This document shows positions 35,967-44,567 of a stretch of DNA of 64,000 nucleotides, piece by piece (position 1 is the stretch's first letter; each line of letters opens with the position of its first letter). The notes below the pieces were generated by a model. That model saw only the letters and a program-made list of their open reading frames with translations, was not told where the DNA came from and did no database searches. A program made the position numbers and the translations under genes. The stretch is from contig NZQV01000005.1 of the NCBI GenBank assembly GCA_002696035.1, positions 1 through 64,000 of the forward strand, given 5' to 3'. The DNA comes from Balneola sp. (GTDB lineage: Bacteria > Bacteroidota > Rhodothermia > Balneolales > Balneolaceae).

Positions 35967-35994
35967 TTATCGGTAGCTGCTGCCATTTCTTAAG
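35967..35994 (-). promoter_or_regulatory. Sigma-28 promoter of motAB
   Basis: CTTAAG (35989-35994) and CGATAA (35967-35972) on the reverse strand are 16 bases apart. The motA ATG begins 7 bases after the -10 box, near or at the predicted transcription start. Confidence 0.87.
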
Positions 35995-36017
35995 CTTTTT
36001 TAGGATCTAATTTTAAA

Positions 36018-36066
36018 CAAAAAAACTCCGTCAGGATGGATCCACAGACCCACCTGAAACGGAGTT
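36018..36066 (-). terminator. Intrinsic terminator after flgE
   Basis: On the reverse strand AACTCCGT pairs with ACGGAGTT, extended by TTCAGG/CCTGA, followed by a run of seven T. It separates the flgB-flgE operon from motA. Confidence 0.9.
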
Positions 36067-36079
36067 CTACGTTTTTTAT

Positions 36080-36095
36080 CGAGAGCGCGCTCTCG
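36080..36095. repeat. 16-bp perfect palindrome between flgE and its terminator
   Basis: CGAGAGCGCGCTCTCG reads the same on both strands with no loop. It lies 27 bases after the flgE stop. It could be a transcript-end structure or a dimeric protein-binding site. Confidence 0.75.
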
Positions 36096-36121
36096 GAAAT
36101 TACGTGCTAAACTTTAACGAA

Positions 36122-37768
36122 TTAACGCTTGAGGTTTACCGCCTCAGTCAGCATTTCATCGGAGGTACTGATCACTCGTGCACTGGACTGATAGGCCCGT
36201 TGTGCGGTGATCATATCCGTAAATTCTTTAGCCAGGTCCACGTTTGAACCTTCCAGAGAACCAGAATTGATAGCCGTTCCGGAAAAGTTATTCGCGGTAT
36301 TCACAAACAGTTCTCCGGCTGCAGAAGTAGCGCGGAATAACCCACTGCCTACCGTCTCCAGTCCATTGTTATTCTGAACCTGACCAAGCGCCATTTGTGC
36401 AAGAACCTGAGAGTTTCCGTTGTCATAAATTCCCTCAATTTGTCCTGCACCGTTAATGGCCACATCGATCAGTTCACCCTGCGTATATCCATCCTGACCA
36501 ACTACTTTAGCTGAATTGGAGCCCGCATACTGGGTGAATTTGGTTCCGCTTTCGGAATCTCCAAGGTTAATGGTGAAACTGGTGTCAGCAGCGCCTCCGC
36601 CTGGTTCAAAAGCGACGGTTAGTTTATCATCAGAAACCAATTGTCCGGCTTCATCAAAACTAACAGTACCGGATTGCCCGGATGTAATGGATTCACCGTC
36701 AAGGAATTTGGCTTCGTATTCCCACTCGTTTGTATTGGTTTGGGTGAATTCCACCATCAGCGAATGTGCATTTCCGAGATCATCATACACGGTAGTACTC
36801 ATGGTTTGCATATTATTTGCTCCTTCCTGAACGGTCTGGAAGCTTGGAACACTTATATTTCCAGCGCCTGGGTTCACTGTTACATCCAGACCAAGTTCAC
36901 TGTCGCCCATTTGGTTTGAACGCATTACCATCAATCCGTCAACCAACGCAAGGCTTGCACCAGCTTCATCCGGCATTCCGGAAACAGCTGCTTCAAGCTG
37001 ACTGTTTACATCACTGACCAAGTCATCCAAAGTTGTGGTTTCATCATAATTTGAAGTAATGGTTTGAGTGGTTCCGTCATTCAGTGTAAACTCAAAATCC
37101 ATAGATCCAGAGAAGTTTCCGGCATCCGGAGTTGACTGATTCAGATCTGCAAGCAGTGTGGTTCCATCGGCAGGACTTCCACCTTCTGTAAATCCACTGA
37201 GTGCCTGTTGTACTTCAGAAGTACTGGTACTTGCATTCAGGTTACCGGCAAGGTTTACGTTATCGGTTTTCTTCGGAGGTAATACGTTCTCAAAATCCAC
37301 ACGAACATCTTCCGTAGCTCCGCCACCTAAAATATTTCCATTCTTGTCAGCAATATATCCCTGAACTGAACGACCAGCCTGATCTACCAGGTTACCGTCT
37401 TTGTTGAACACAAAGTTGCCTGCACGCGTCAGCAGGTTTTCACCGCCGTCTGATACCATAAAGTATCCGTCGCCTTCAATAGCAAGATCGGTGGTTCGGC
37501 CTGTACTTTGCATGGAACCCTGACTGAAGTCACGATCGATGGAAGCCACGCGCACGCCCAGCCCAACCTGATTGCTAAGCTGCGGGGAAGAATCTCCGCC
37601 GCCACCGCTTCGCCCAAGTCGTTCACTCATCATTTCTGCAAAAGACACTCTGGAAGATTTGAATCCGGCCGTCTCTACGTTTGCGATGTTATTACCGATT
37701 ACATCCATTTTGGTTTGAAAGGCTTTCAAACCACTTACACCTGAATTAAGGGATTTTATTAATGACAT
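36122..37768 (-). CDS. flgE: FlgE hook protein
   Basis: This 548-residue protein has the rod/hook N-terminal motif (VIGNNIANVETAGFKSSRVSFAEMM), central FlgE segments (TLDDLVSDVNSQLEA, AHSLMVEFTQTNTNEWEY) and the C-terminal helix (MITAQRAYQSSARVISTSDEMLTEAVNLKR). AGGAG precedes the ATG. It is longer than the 400-residue enterobacterial hook protein. Confidence 0.95.
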   Translation of the reverse strand: MSLIKSLNSGVSGLKAFQTKMDVIGNNIANVETAGFKSSRVSFAEMMSERLGRSGGGGDSSPQLSNQVGLGVRVASIDRDFSQGSMQSTGRTTDLAIEGDGYFMVSDGGENLLTRAGNFVFNKDGNLVDQAGRSVQGYIADKNGNILGGGATEDVRVDFENVLPPKKTDNVNLAGNLNASTSTSEVQQALSGFTEGGSPADGTTLLADLNQSTPDAGNFSGSMDFEFTLNDGTTQTITSNYDETTTLDDLVSDVNSQLEAAVSGMPDEAGASLALVDGLMVMRSNQMGDSELGLDVTVNPGAGNISVPSFQTVQEGANNMQTMSTTVYDDLGNAHSLMVEFTQTNTNEWEYEAKFLDGESITSGQSGTVSFDEAGQLVSDDKLTVAFEPGGGAADTSFTINLGDSESGTKFTQYAGSNSAKVVGQDGYTQGELIDVAINGAGQIEGIYDNGNSQVLAQMALGQVQNNNGLETVGSGLFRATSAAGELFVNTANNFSGTAINSGSLEGSNVDLAKEFTDMITAQRAYQSSARVISTSDEMLTEAVNLKR

Positions 37769-37842
37769 AATTATCTCCTGTTTTTATGCAGATCTGATCT
37801 GCCAGCATTCGTTAATGCTTTTTTGTTATTAAAATTGTTTGA

Positions 37843-38523
37843 TTAAAAGAGATTCATTCCTACTTCTTCAACATCTCCAATAGGTATCTCTGTGTTGTTT
37901 ACCGTTATGTATACTCCGTCTGCTCCAAATCGCACTTTGGATGCCACGCCTTCCATGAATACCAGGGAATTCACAGTATCTTCGCCATTTTTGGCCACTA
38001 CTTCTATCTGGTAATCACCTTCGCCAACCCGTTCACCGGAGTTGTTCTTTCCATCCCAGGTCCAGCTATTGTCGCCAGAGGACAATCCTTCCAGCGTCTC
38101 CCTGCGGATCTCGGTACCACTTCCGTCACGGATAATGATCTCTGTTTCTTCAGCGGGTGTCTTCAACTTAAAGTTGATCTCAGCATTACCTTCAGCGCCC
38201 AGGCTCAACTGATTGCCAATGGCCCGGACCTGCTTGCCTGTTAATGTAGCCGCCATGGAATTCGTCAAGCTTGCGCTCATTATATTCTGGCTGCTTTGCA
38301 AACCACCGATCCCATCATTTACATTGATCAGCTGCTCCACAGAGTTAAACTGTGCAAGCTGGGTTGCAAACTCGGTTCCTTCTACCGGGTTGATGGGATC
38401 CTGATTTCTCATCTGAGCGATCAGAAGCTGCAAAAACTGTTGCTGCCCCATCTGGGTTTTGCCGGTGCTGTTCTGCGCCTGCATGGCAGACATTGTGTTC
38501 GCATTAATACTGTTGATATCCAT
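37843..38523 (-). CDS. flgD: FlgD hook cap/scaffold protein
   Basis: This 226-residue protein has the N-terminal FlgD signature QQFLQLLIAQMRNQDPINPVEGTEFATQLAQFNSVEQL and a FlgD Ig-like domain (WTWDGKNNSGERVGEGDYQIEV). It caps the growing hook. A 74-base gap with a small palindrome (37788-37802) precedes flgE. Confidence 0.95.
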   Translation of the reverse strand: MDINSINANTMSAMQAQNSTGKTQMGQQQFLQLLIAQMRNQDPINPVEGTEFATQLAQFNSVEQLINVNDGIGGLQSSQNIMSASLTNSMAATLTGKQVRAIGNQLSLGAEGNAEINFKLKTPAEETEIIIRDGSGTEIRRETLEGLSSGDNSWTWDGKNNSGERVGEGDYQIEVVAKNGEDTVNSLVFMEGVASKVRFGADGVYITVNNTEIPIGDVEEVGMNLF

Positions 38524-38534
38524 ATTTTACCTGT

Positions 38535-40412
38535 TTATGCGGTCCATTCCATTCGGTTGTAACCGAAATTGCGAACTGCGTGCTGAAGATGTTCTTGTGA
38601 TTTTTGCTCTGCTTTTGCGCCGGAACCGGAACTAAACTGATTTCCTGACCTTCCTTTTCCCTGCGAATCGGTTCCTCCAAAAAATCCCGACATATCATTT
38701 CCTTCATCAAATTGAAGGTCTACCTGTATTTCACATTCTTTCTCTAAATGATCGCTGATCTCTTGCCCATACTGCTGCATCAGCTTCGATAACTCCGGAC
38801 TCGCCGATGCGATCTTCACCTGTAATACGCCATCTACATTCCGGGTTGAAAGTTCGATGCGATTCCCATCCTCCATCTCAAAACTATGCCGCTGCCAAAC
38901 CTGAGTATTTTCTTTTCCCCCGGCTGCTGCGCGCTGAACGGAAGTGGTCAATCCGGGTAAAATGCTTCTTCTTAATGTTACGTTTGCAATGGGCACATCA
39001 CTCAATCGACTCATATTAATGCCCATTTTCTCAGCTTCATCCGTCTCAGTCTCGCTGGTAGCGTTAGCGATCTGCTCATTCAAAAATGCCTGCTGATCTT
39101 CACTGAAAGAAGAATTTTGTGGGCCAGCCGTTTGAAACTTCAACCAGTTTGGCTGACCGCTGAACGACATATTCTGTTGCTGTCCCCCCGATGTACCTGC
39201 CCCTGCTATGGGTTGAAGGCGCTCACCGGAAATACTGTTTCCATCAGCTGAAGAGCGACTGAGATCATATCTTTTCTCTCGCTCTTCCTGAGATTGCTGC
39301 GTCTGCATTTTCACCTGTGCTTTCAGAGAGTCTTTGACATCATCTCCCAAAGAGATCTCCTTCTCAGCTCGCTGTACCTGCTGAACCGGGTTTTCATTCG
39401 GTACTGATCTTCTTGGTTGTTCTGTTTCGGGCACAGTGGCTTTTGTAGTTACTGCAGACTCTTTACCCTGAACTTCGCGAATACCCTGGCCTGCCTGACC
39501 GATCTTGCCTTCAGCATTCAACAGTTCGCTACTTGATTGGGAATTGGTTTTATCTGTGGCAGGAATTTCCGGGTCAGCATCATCACCTGAAGTGGTTGAG
39601 TTCAGTTTTGTATCGACGGCATTTTTACCTGAGATTTGTACTTTTCCCTCTTCTATTTCCACCTCTGCAAGCGGAGTAGTTTTGGTGCTTGCAGCCGTTT
39701 GTTCTAAAGATTCTGTTTCTGCAGATACCACTAAAGGTGCGCTATTTTCTGTCAGCTGTGTCTTGGAATCTCCCCGGGCATTTCCCGGTTGAGCATGGAG
39801 GTCAACATCAGTTTTTGTTTGTACAGCTTCAGCATTAATAGTTTGCGTTTTCTGTGCCTTCAGGACTTCATTTTCATCGGTACTTTCAGTGTGTTGGGGT
39901 TCAGCTGATACTGCAGCATCTAAGCCCTGAGATTCTTCTGTAGCCTTTCCGATCGGTTCTTCAACTTTGGATATTGACGTGTTGGAATCCCCGGCTATCA
40001 TTTCCTTTTCAATGTCCTGATCGGTTTCTGAAGCGCCGGCATTATCAGCTCCTTCTTCCACCTTTACTATTCCGATGGAAAGCGCGGGCGTCTCTTCATG
40101 CTCTGAAGTCGGAACCTGCATTTCCCCCGAGTCTTTTATAGTGGATGAAAGCTGTTCGGGCATCACTCCAAAATGAAGGGTCTGTTTTTTCCCTTCCGCC
40201 TCTGAATCTACCTGTAGTGCTGAATTTGTGGTTCCAGCTGCTTGTTCCTGGTTTCCTGATGGTGCAGCTTCCCCATCCTGGTTCTGAAATGACATCAACA
40301 TCTTTCCAAAAAATCCGGGAGTGACCTTTCCTGCCCCTTTGCCGGCCGTTCCTTTCAGGGATGCAGCTTCAGTAGAATTATGAATGGCATTGAATACGTT
40401 TTTGATCATCAC
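38535..40412 (-). CDS. fliK: FliK hook-length control protein
   Basis: This 625-residue protein has a long, low-complexity, Gln/Glu/Ser/Thr-rich N-terminal region (the ruler) and a C-terminal FliK domain (LSTRNVDGVLQVKIASASPELSKLMQQYGQEISDHLEKE). It is long for FliK (about 400), which agrees with the large hook protein. Its ATG overlaps the upstream gene stop (ATGA). Confidence 0.85.
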   Translation of the reverse strand: MMIKNVFNAIHNSTEAASLKGTAGKGAGKVTPGFFGKMLMSFQNQDGEAAPSGNQEQAAGTTNSALQVDSEAEGKKQTLHFGVMPEQLSSTIKDSGEMQVPTSEHEETPALSIGIVKVEEGADNAGASETDQDIEKEMIAGDSNTSISKVEEPIGKATEESQGLDAAVSAEPQHTESTDENEVLKAQKTQTINAEAVQTKTDVDLHAQPGNARGDSKTQLTENSAPLVVSAETESLEQTAASTKTTPLAEVEIEEGKVQISGKNAVDTKLNSTTSGDDADPEIPATDKTNSQSSSELLNAEGKIGQAGQGIREVQGKESAVTTKATVPETEQPRRSVPNENPVQQVQRAEKEISLGDDVKDSLKAQVKMQTQQSQEEREKRYDLSRSSADGNSISGERLQPIAGAGTSGGQQQNMSFSGQPNWLKFQTAGPQNSSFSEDQQAFLNEQIANATSETETDEAEKMGINMSRLSDVPIANVTLRRSILPGLTTSVQRAAAGGKENTQVWQRHSFEMEDGNRIELSTRNVDGVLQVKIASASPELSKLMQQYGQEISDHLEKECEIQVDLQFDEGNDMSGFFGGTDSQGKGRSGNQFSSGSGAKAEQKSQEHLQHAVRNFGYNRMEWTA

Positions 40413-41050
40413 ATGATCTCCGTCATCAGTTCAGCAGCTCGCTTGGGTTCCAGTGAACGCAGGATCTTTTGTCTCTGGATGGTTCCTCCCCCAAAATACA
40501 GCCGAACAACCTGCTCGTTGGTCATCTGCTGCAAAATGGGACTGAGTTCATCTTCTTCCAGGTTCAGCAAACTTTTCACGCGCTCGGTAAATTCTGCCGG
40601 ATCCAGCTCTTCTTTTTCCGATGAGGCCTCTGCCATTCCCGTTAGCTGTTGATCCAGCTGGTCAATTTCAGCGTATAAAGAGTCTATGAGGCTATGGAGA
40701 CGGATTTCATTATTTTCCATCTCTTTTAATTTAAGTTGGTACTGCTCCCGGTCGATAACCATCAAAGAGTCGGGCAAAGTTGTATTGCCGGATGAAATGG
40801 AAGCAGAATCTAAACCCAGGTCAGATCCTGCAAAACCTGCTGTTTGGTAAGCGGATGGATCAACTTCCGACACAGAATATTGCTGGGATTCACTTTGAAG
40901 CACTTGCTCTTGCTGAGCTTCAAATTCAGATACCATCTGGGTGTATTCCTCTTCGTTGATCTTAGGGTAGAGAAAGAATATGGCCACCACCATCACGATG
41001 AAGGTGACAAGGATCGCTCCAGTTATTTTTAAAATGGCTGCTTTATTCAT
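40409..41050 (-). CDS. MotE-like coiled-coil protein
   Basis: This 213-residue protein has an N-terminal transmembrane helix (about 8-28), a coiled coil (about 100-140) and a C-terminal MgtE-N-like segment (ELSPILQQMTNEQVVRLYFGGGTIQRQKILRSLEPKRAAELM). This architecture is that of MotE-type proteins found between fliJ and fliK in other bacteria. The periplasmic or cytoplasmic placement is uncertain. Confidence 0.65.
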   Translation of the reverse strand: MNKAAILKITGAILVTFIVMVVAIFFLYPKINEEEYTQMVSEFEAQQEQVLQSESQQYSVSEVDPSAYQTAGFAGSDLGLDSASISSGNTTLPDSLMVIDREQYQLKLKEMENNEIRLHSLIDSLYAEIDQLDQQLTGMAEASSEKEELDPAEFTERVKSLLNLEEDELSPILQQMTNEQVVRLYFGGGTIQRQKILRSLEPKRAAELMTEIM

Positions 41051-41055
41051 ACTGT

Positions 41056-41484
41056 TTAACGGCTATAAGATTGTGTCGCTATTTCATCCATAAACTTCTG
41101 CTCTTCCCGGTCTACATTTTCTTTGAAGGCAGCGTGTTCAAACTCTTTTACCTTTTCAATGATGTGCAGATTTTTATGGGCATCAGCTAAATGTTTTCTG
41201 GCTTTGCTCACCTTCAGGTCGGCCCTGCCCAACTCGTCACTCAGTTTTTTCATTTTCTCGTGAACCTGCTGAATATGAGCAGCTTTCTGCCTTACCTGTT
41301 GCACATTCATGATCTGCTCCGAATCATCATCTTGCAGGTATCCGCTCAGCTTATCTTTAATCTGTTCTCGAAGCTTGATGATCTCTTGCTTATGGGCCAT
41401 TTCTTCGGCCAGCTTTTGCTTCTTCATTTTCTGTTCGTGATTTCTCACTTTCAGAACCGAGTCAAGAGAAAACTGAAACTTCAT
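41056..41484 (-). CDS. fliJ: FliJ export chaperone
   Basis: This 142-residue protein is a continuous coiled coil starting MKFQFSLDSVLKVRNHEQKMKKQKLAEE, the FliJ pattern. It is the central stalk of the FliHI ATPase complex. The order fliI-fliJ-motE-like-fliK supports it. Confidence 0.88.
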   Translation of the reverse strand: MKFQFSLDSVLKVRNHEQKMKKQKLAEEMAHKQEIIKLREQIKDKLSGYLQDDDSEQIMNVQQVRQKAAHIQQVHEKMKKLSDELGRADLKVSKARKHLADAHKNLHIIEKVKEFEHAAFKENVDREEQKFMDEIATQSYSR

Positions 41485-41495
41485 GTCTGTCCTTT

Positions 41496-42833
41496 TTAGT
41501 TGATGATCTTTTTAAGTGTCTCCCACAAATTCTGGTCGAAGTCACTTTCGTTTAGGTCTTGTATCAAAAATGATTCCAAACTCGGATATTTTTTGATGGC
41601 ATCATCAATTTTTGGGTTCGAGCCTTTCACATAAGCCCCGATATTGATGAGGTCTTCGGCCTCTCTATAAGTAGCCAGGATCTCTCTGGCTTTCATGGCA
41701 ATGTTGCGCTGTTCGTCGTTTACGATCTTCGGCATCACCCTCGAAATACTTTCCAGCACATCAATTGCGGGATAATGATTTTTATGGGCTAAACGGCGCG
41801 AGAGCACGATATGGCCGTCTAAAATGGATCGCACGGCATCCGCAATGGGCTCATTCATATCGTCATTATCTACCAAAACAGTGTACAATCCGGTGATGCT
41901 TCCGCGCTCGGTTTTGCCTGGACGTTCCAGTAATTTTGGTAAGATCGTGAACACACTTGGGGTATATCCTTTGGTAGTTGGAGGCTCGCCTGAAGCCAGT
42001 CCAATTTCTCTTTGGGCCATAGCTACCCTCGTCACAGAATCCATCATCAAGAGGACATTTTTTCCTTTGTCGCGGAAATATTCTGCAATGGCGGTTGCGG
42101 TGAAGGCTCCTTTTACCCGGCTCATCGCTGCCGTATCTGAAGTTGCCGTGACCACAACTGATTTCGCCAGACCTTCTTCGCCCAGGGTATCGTGTACAAA
42201 TTCCTGCACTTCGCGCCCACGTTCCCCGATCAGCCCGATCACATTTACATCAGCAGAAGAGTGCTTCGCTATCATCCCCAAAAGCACACTTTTACCAACA
42301 CCGGAACCGGCGAAAAGCCCCACACGCTGTCCAATTCCAATGGTATTTAAAGCATCCAGCGAGCGAATACCTGTGTGCATGATCTCGTTGATGGGAGCCC
42401 GGTCAAGAGGAGAAGGCGGACTGTTATGCACCGGCTGCTGATGCGTGGTTTGCAGATGTCCTTTTCCATCAATGGGTTTTCCGTTGGTATCAACAACGCG
42501 ACCCAGCAGTTTTGAGCCAACCGATATGTTCATAGATTGCCCGATGTTTTCAACCAGGCATCCGGCTTTCATTCCCGTAACACGATCGAAGGGCATTAAC
42601 AAGGTCTTGCCATCTTTCAGGCCTACCACTTCAGCCGGAATCATTTCCCCGGTTGTAGAGTGAATGCCAAAAAGCTCCCCCACGCTGCCTTGCAATCCTG
42701 AGCATTCAATGATGGTTCCCACTACCGACGCTACTTTGCCAAAATGTTTGATGTTATTGACCTCTTGTTCAGCAAGACCCTTTTTGATCTCATTGAAATG
42801 TTCGTTCAATGTGGGAATGGCTTTTAGTTCCAT
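41496..42833 (-). CDS. fliI: FliI export ATPase
   Basis: This 445-residue F1-like ATPase has Walker A GLFAGSGVGKSVLL, Walker B NVLLMMDSVTRVAMAQREIGLA and GEPPTTKGYTPSVF. The length is typical. It energises flagellar export and overlaps fliH by 10 bases. Confidence 0.96.
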   Translation of the reverse strand: MELKAIPTLNEHFNEIKKGLAEQEVNNIKHFGKVASVVGTIIECSGLQGSVGELFGIHSTTGEMIPAEVVGLKDGKTLLMPFDRVTGMKAGCLVENIGQSMNISVGSKLLGRVVDTNGKPIDGKGHLQTTHQQPVHNSPPSPLDRAPINEIMHTGIRSLDALNTIGIGQRVGLFAGSGVGKSVLLGMIAKHSSADVNVIGLIGERGREVQEFVHDTLGEEGLAKSVVVTATSDTAAMSRVKGAFTATAIAEYFRDKGKNVLLMMDSVTRVAMAQREIGLASGEPPTTKGYTPSVFTILPKLLERPGKTERGSITGLYTVLVDNDDMNEPIADAVRSILDGHIVLSRRLAHKNHYPAIDVLESISRVMPKIVNDEQRNIAMKAREILATYREAEDLINIGAYVKGSNPKIDDAIKKYPSLESFLIQDLNESDFDQNLWETLKKIIN

Positions 42834-43504
42834 GTGGGCAGCGAGAGGTTTTTCTTAAATTCTTTCAGCATTTCCCGAAATTTATGCACGATGGTTTCCT
42901 GTTCGTTTTCAAGTTCAAATTCCCCGGGATTGCATTCTGCATCGGCTTCGATATACATGGTCATTTCCGGAGCGTGATCTTCCTGCAGTTTCTTAACCAG
43001 TCCCAGATCACAGGATGACACCTTCACCACCGGCCGGCTTTCCCGATCCAGTTTCCGGAAGATGGGAATCAGTTGTCCTTCCAGGTTTTTACTGAGTTCC
43101 TCTCTTTCAATAGGAATTCCCAGGATGGCTTCACAGATCTCAAAGGTCAGATCCAGCACGCCGGGCTCAAGCAGTTGCTGGCGTGCCCGCCATTCCTGAT
43201 GTCCCTGCGCTATCGCCGATTTCACCACTTTGATCTTCGAGTCGATCTCAGCTTCTGCTTCCTTAAAGCCTTCTTTCCTTCCGGCTTCTAAACCTTCCTG
43301 AAAAGCTTTTTCTTTTTCCTGCTTTAACCTTTTCTTCCACTTTTCATCACGAAAACTTAGTCGCTCCCGGAGTGCATCAGTGTCGAACTGCAGTCTTTCT
43401 TCTTCCTGCTCTTTTTCCTGAAACAGCATCTGATAGTTCAGGCGCGAGCCATCCCCATCCTGCCATTTAATTTGCTGATCACTGAATACCTTGTGGGTGC
43501 TCAT
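42824..43504 (-). CDS. fliH: FliH ATPase regulator
   Basis: This 226-residue protein has a long Glu/Lys-rich central helix (EKEKAFQEGLEAGRKEGFKEAEAEI) with the GxxxG spacing of FliH, and a C-terminal globular domain. It anchors FliI to the switch. Its start overlaps the fliG stop by one base. Confidence 0.87.
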   Translation of the reverse strand: MSTHKVFSDQQIKWQDGDGSRLNYQMLFQEKEQEEERLQFDTDALRERLSFRDEKWKKRLKQEKEKAFQEGLEAGRKEGFKEAEAEIDSKIKVVKSAIAQGHQEWRARQQLLEPGVLDLTFEICEAILGIPIEREELSKNLEGQLIPIFRKLDRESRPVVKVSSCDLGLVKKLQEDHAPEMTMYIEADAECNPGEFELENEQETIVHKFREMLKEFKKNLSLPTWN

Positions 43505-44544
43505 TATTCTACGATCTCCTCTTCATCCATCTTACGTGTAGTAATTTGTCCTTCTTCCTCGAGTTCTTTGATCTTCTTGATGATACGCTGTTGTGCTTCT
43601 TTCACATCCTTCAGCGGCACAGGCCCAAGGGCATCCATATCTTCACGCAGCATATCGGCCGCACGATTCGACATGTTTTTGAGGAATTTGTCGGCAAGTT
43701 CCATATCCACGCCTTTGAGTCCCATAACCATATCTGCTTTTTCCATCTCGTTGATGATAAGCTGAACGGTACGGTCGTCGAAGTGAATGATGTCTTCGAA
43801 CAAGAACATTTGCTCCTTAATATCACTCGCCATTTGTTCATCACGCTTGGTGATCTCATCAAGTACATGGCGTTCAACATTGATCTCTGCACCGTTAAGG
43901 ATCTGAGCCACAATATTGGTACCACTTTTCACCCGGTCGCCCATGGTATCCATGCCATCCATATGCTCTTTTATGACTTCCTCAATTTCCTCAATAACCT
44001 CACCGGAAATTTTATCCATCGAGGCCAGGCGGAATATGATCTCGGACTGCATTTCTGCATCAAGCAAGCCCAGGATCTCTGCCGAGCGCTCAACATCCAG
44101 TTGCGAAAATATCAACGCGGCTACCTGTGGATGCTCATTTTGTATGAAATTGGCGATCTGACTGATCTTACTTTCCTGAAACTCATCGAAGACCGTACTG
44201 CCTGACTGTGCCCTCAATTTCTTAAGGATCTTATCCGCATCAGCTCCCTCGCCCAGATGGCCCAGCATTTCTTCGGCAAAATCGAGTCCTCCATTAATCA
44301 TGTGCTGCTTTACCTGCATCATCTGGTAAAACTCACTAAGCACTTCGTCCACGATCTCCGATTTTACATCTTTGATCTTGGCCACTTCCAGGGTGATCTT
44401 CTCAACCTCGTTGCTTCGCAGTGATTTCATCATGGTTGAAGCTGATTTCATGCCTATACTCATAATGACTATCGCTGCTTTCTGGAAGCCATTCAGGTCA
44501 TCTACACTCTCGAAGTTTTTACTATTTTTTGTTGCTACTGCCAT
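43504..44544 (-). CDS. fliG: FliG switch protein
   Basis: This 346-residue protein has FliG N, middle (QNEHPQVAALIFSQL) and C domains, including the torque helix segment (LELADKFLKN-like, MELADKFLKNMSNRAADMLREDMDALGPV). It couples stator to rotor. Confidence 0.95.
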   Translation of the reverse strand: MAVATKNSKNFESVDDLNGFQKAAIVIMSIGMKSASTMMKSLRSNEVEKITLEVAKIKDVKSEIVDEVLSEFYQMMQVKQHMINGGLDFAEEMLGHLGEGADADKILKKLRAQSGSTVFDEFQESKISQIANFIQNEHPQVAALIFSQLDVERSAEILGLLDAEMQSEIIFRLASMDKISGEVIEEIEEVIKEHMDGMDTMGDRVKSGTNIVAQILNGAEINVERHVLDEITKRDEQMASDIKEQMFLFEDIIHFDDRTVQLIINEMEKADMVMGLKGVDMELADKFLKNMSNRAADMLREDMDALGPVPLKDVKEAQQRIIKKIKELEEEGQITTRKMDEEEIVE

Positions 44545-44567
44545 TGGATTGAATGTATTTCCTTCAG

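Noticed and set aside
36109-36116. TAAAGTTT on the reverse strand, a perfect FliA -35 box
   Set aside because: The nearest CGATAA lies about 30 bases away instead of 16, and the box overlaps the flgE end.
37788-37802. Palindrome GCAGATC-T-GATCTGC and an adjacent stem with T tract between flgD and flgE
   Set aside because: The T tract lies on the strand opposite to transcription, so it is not a terminator of this operon; no other role could be supported.
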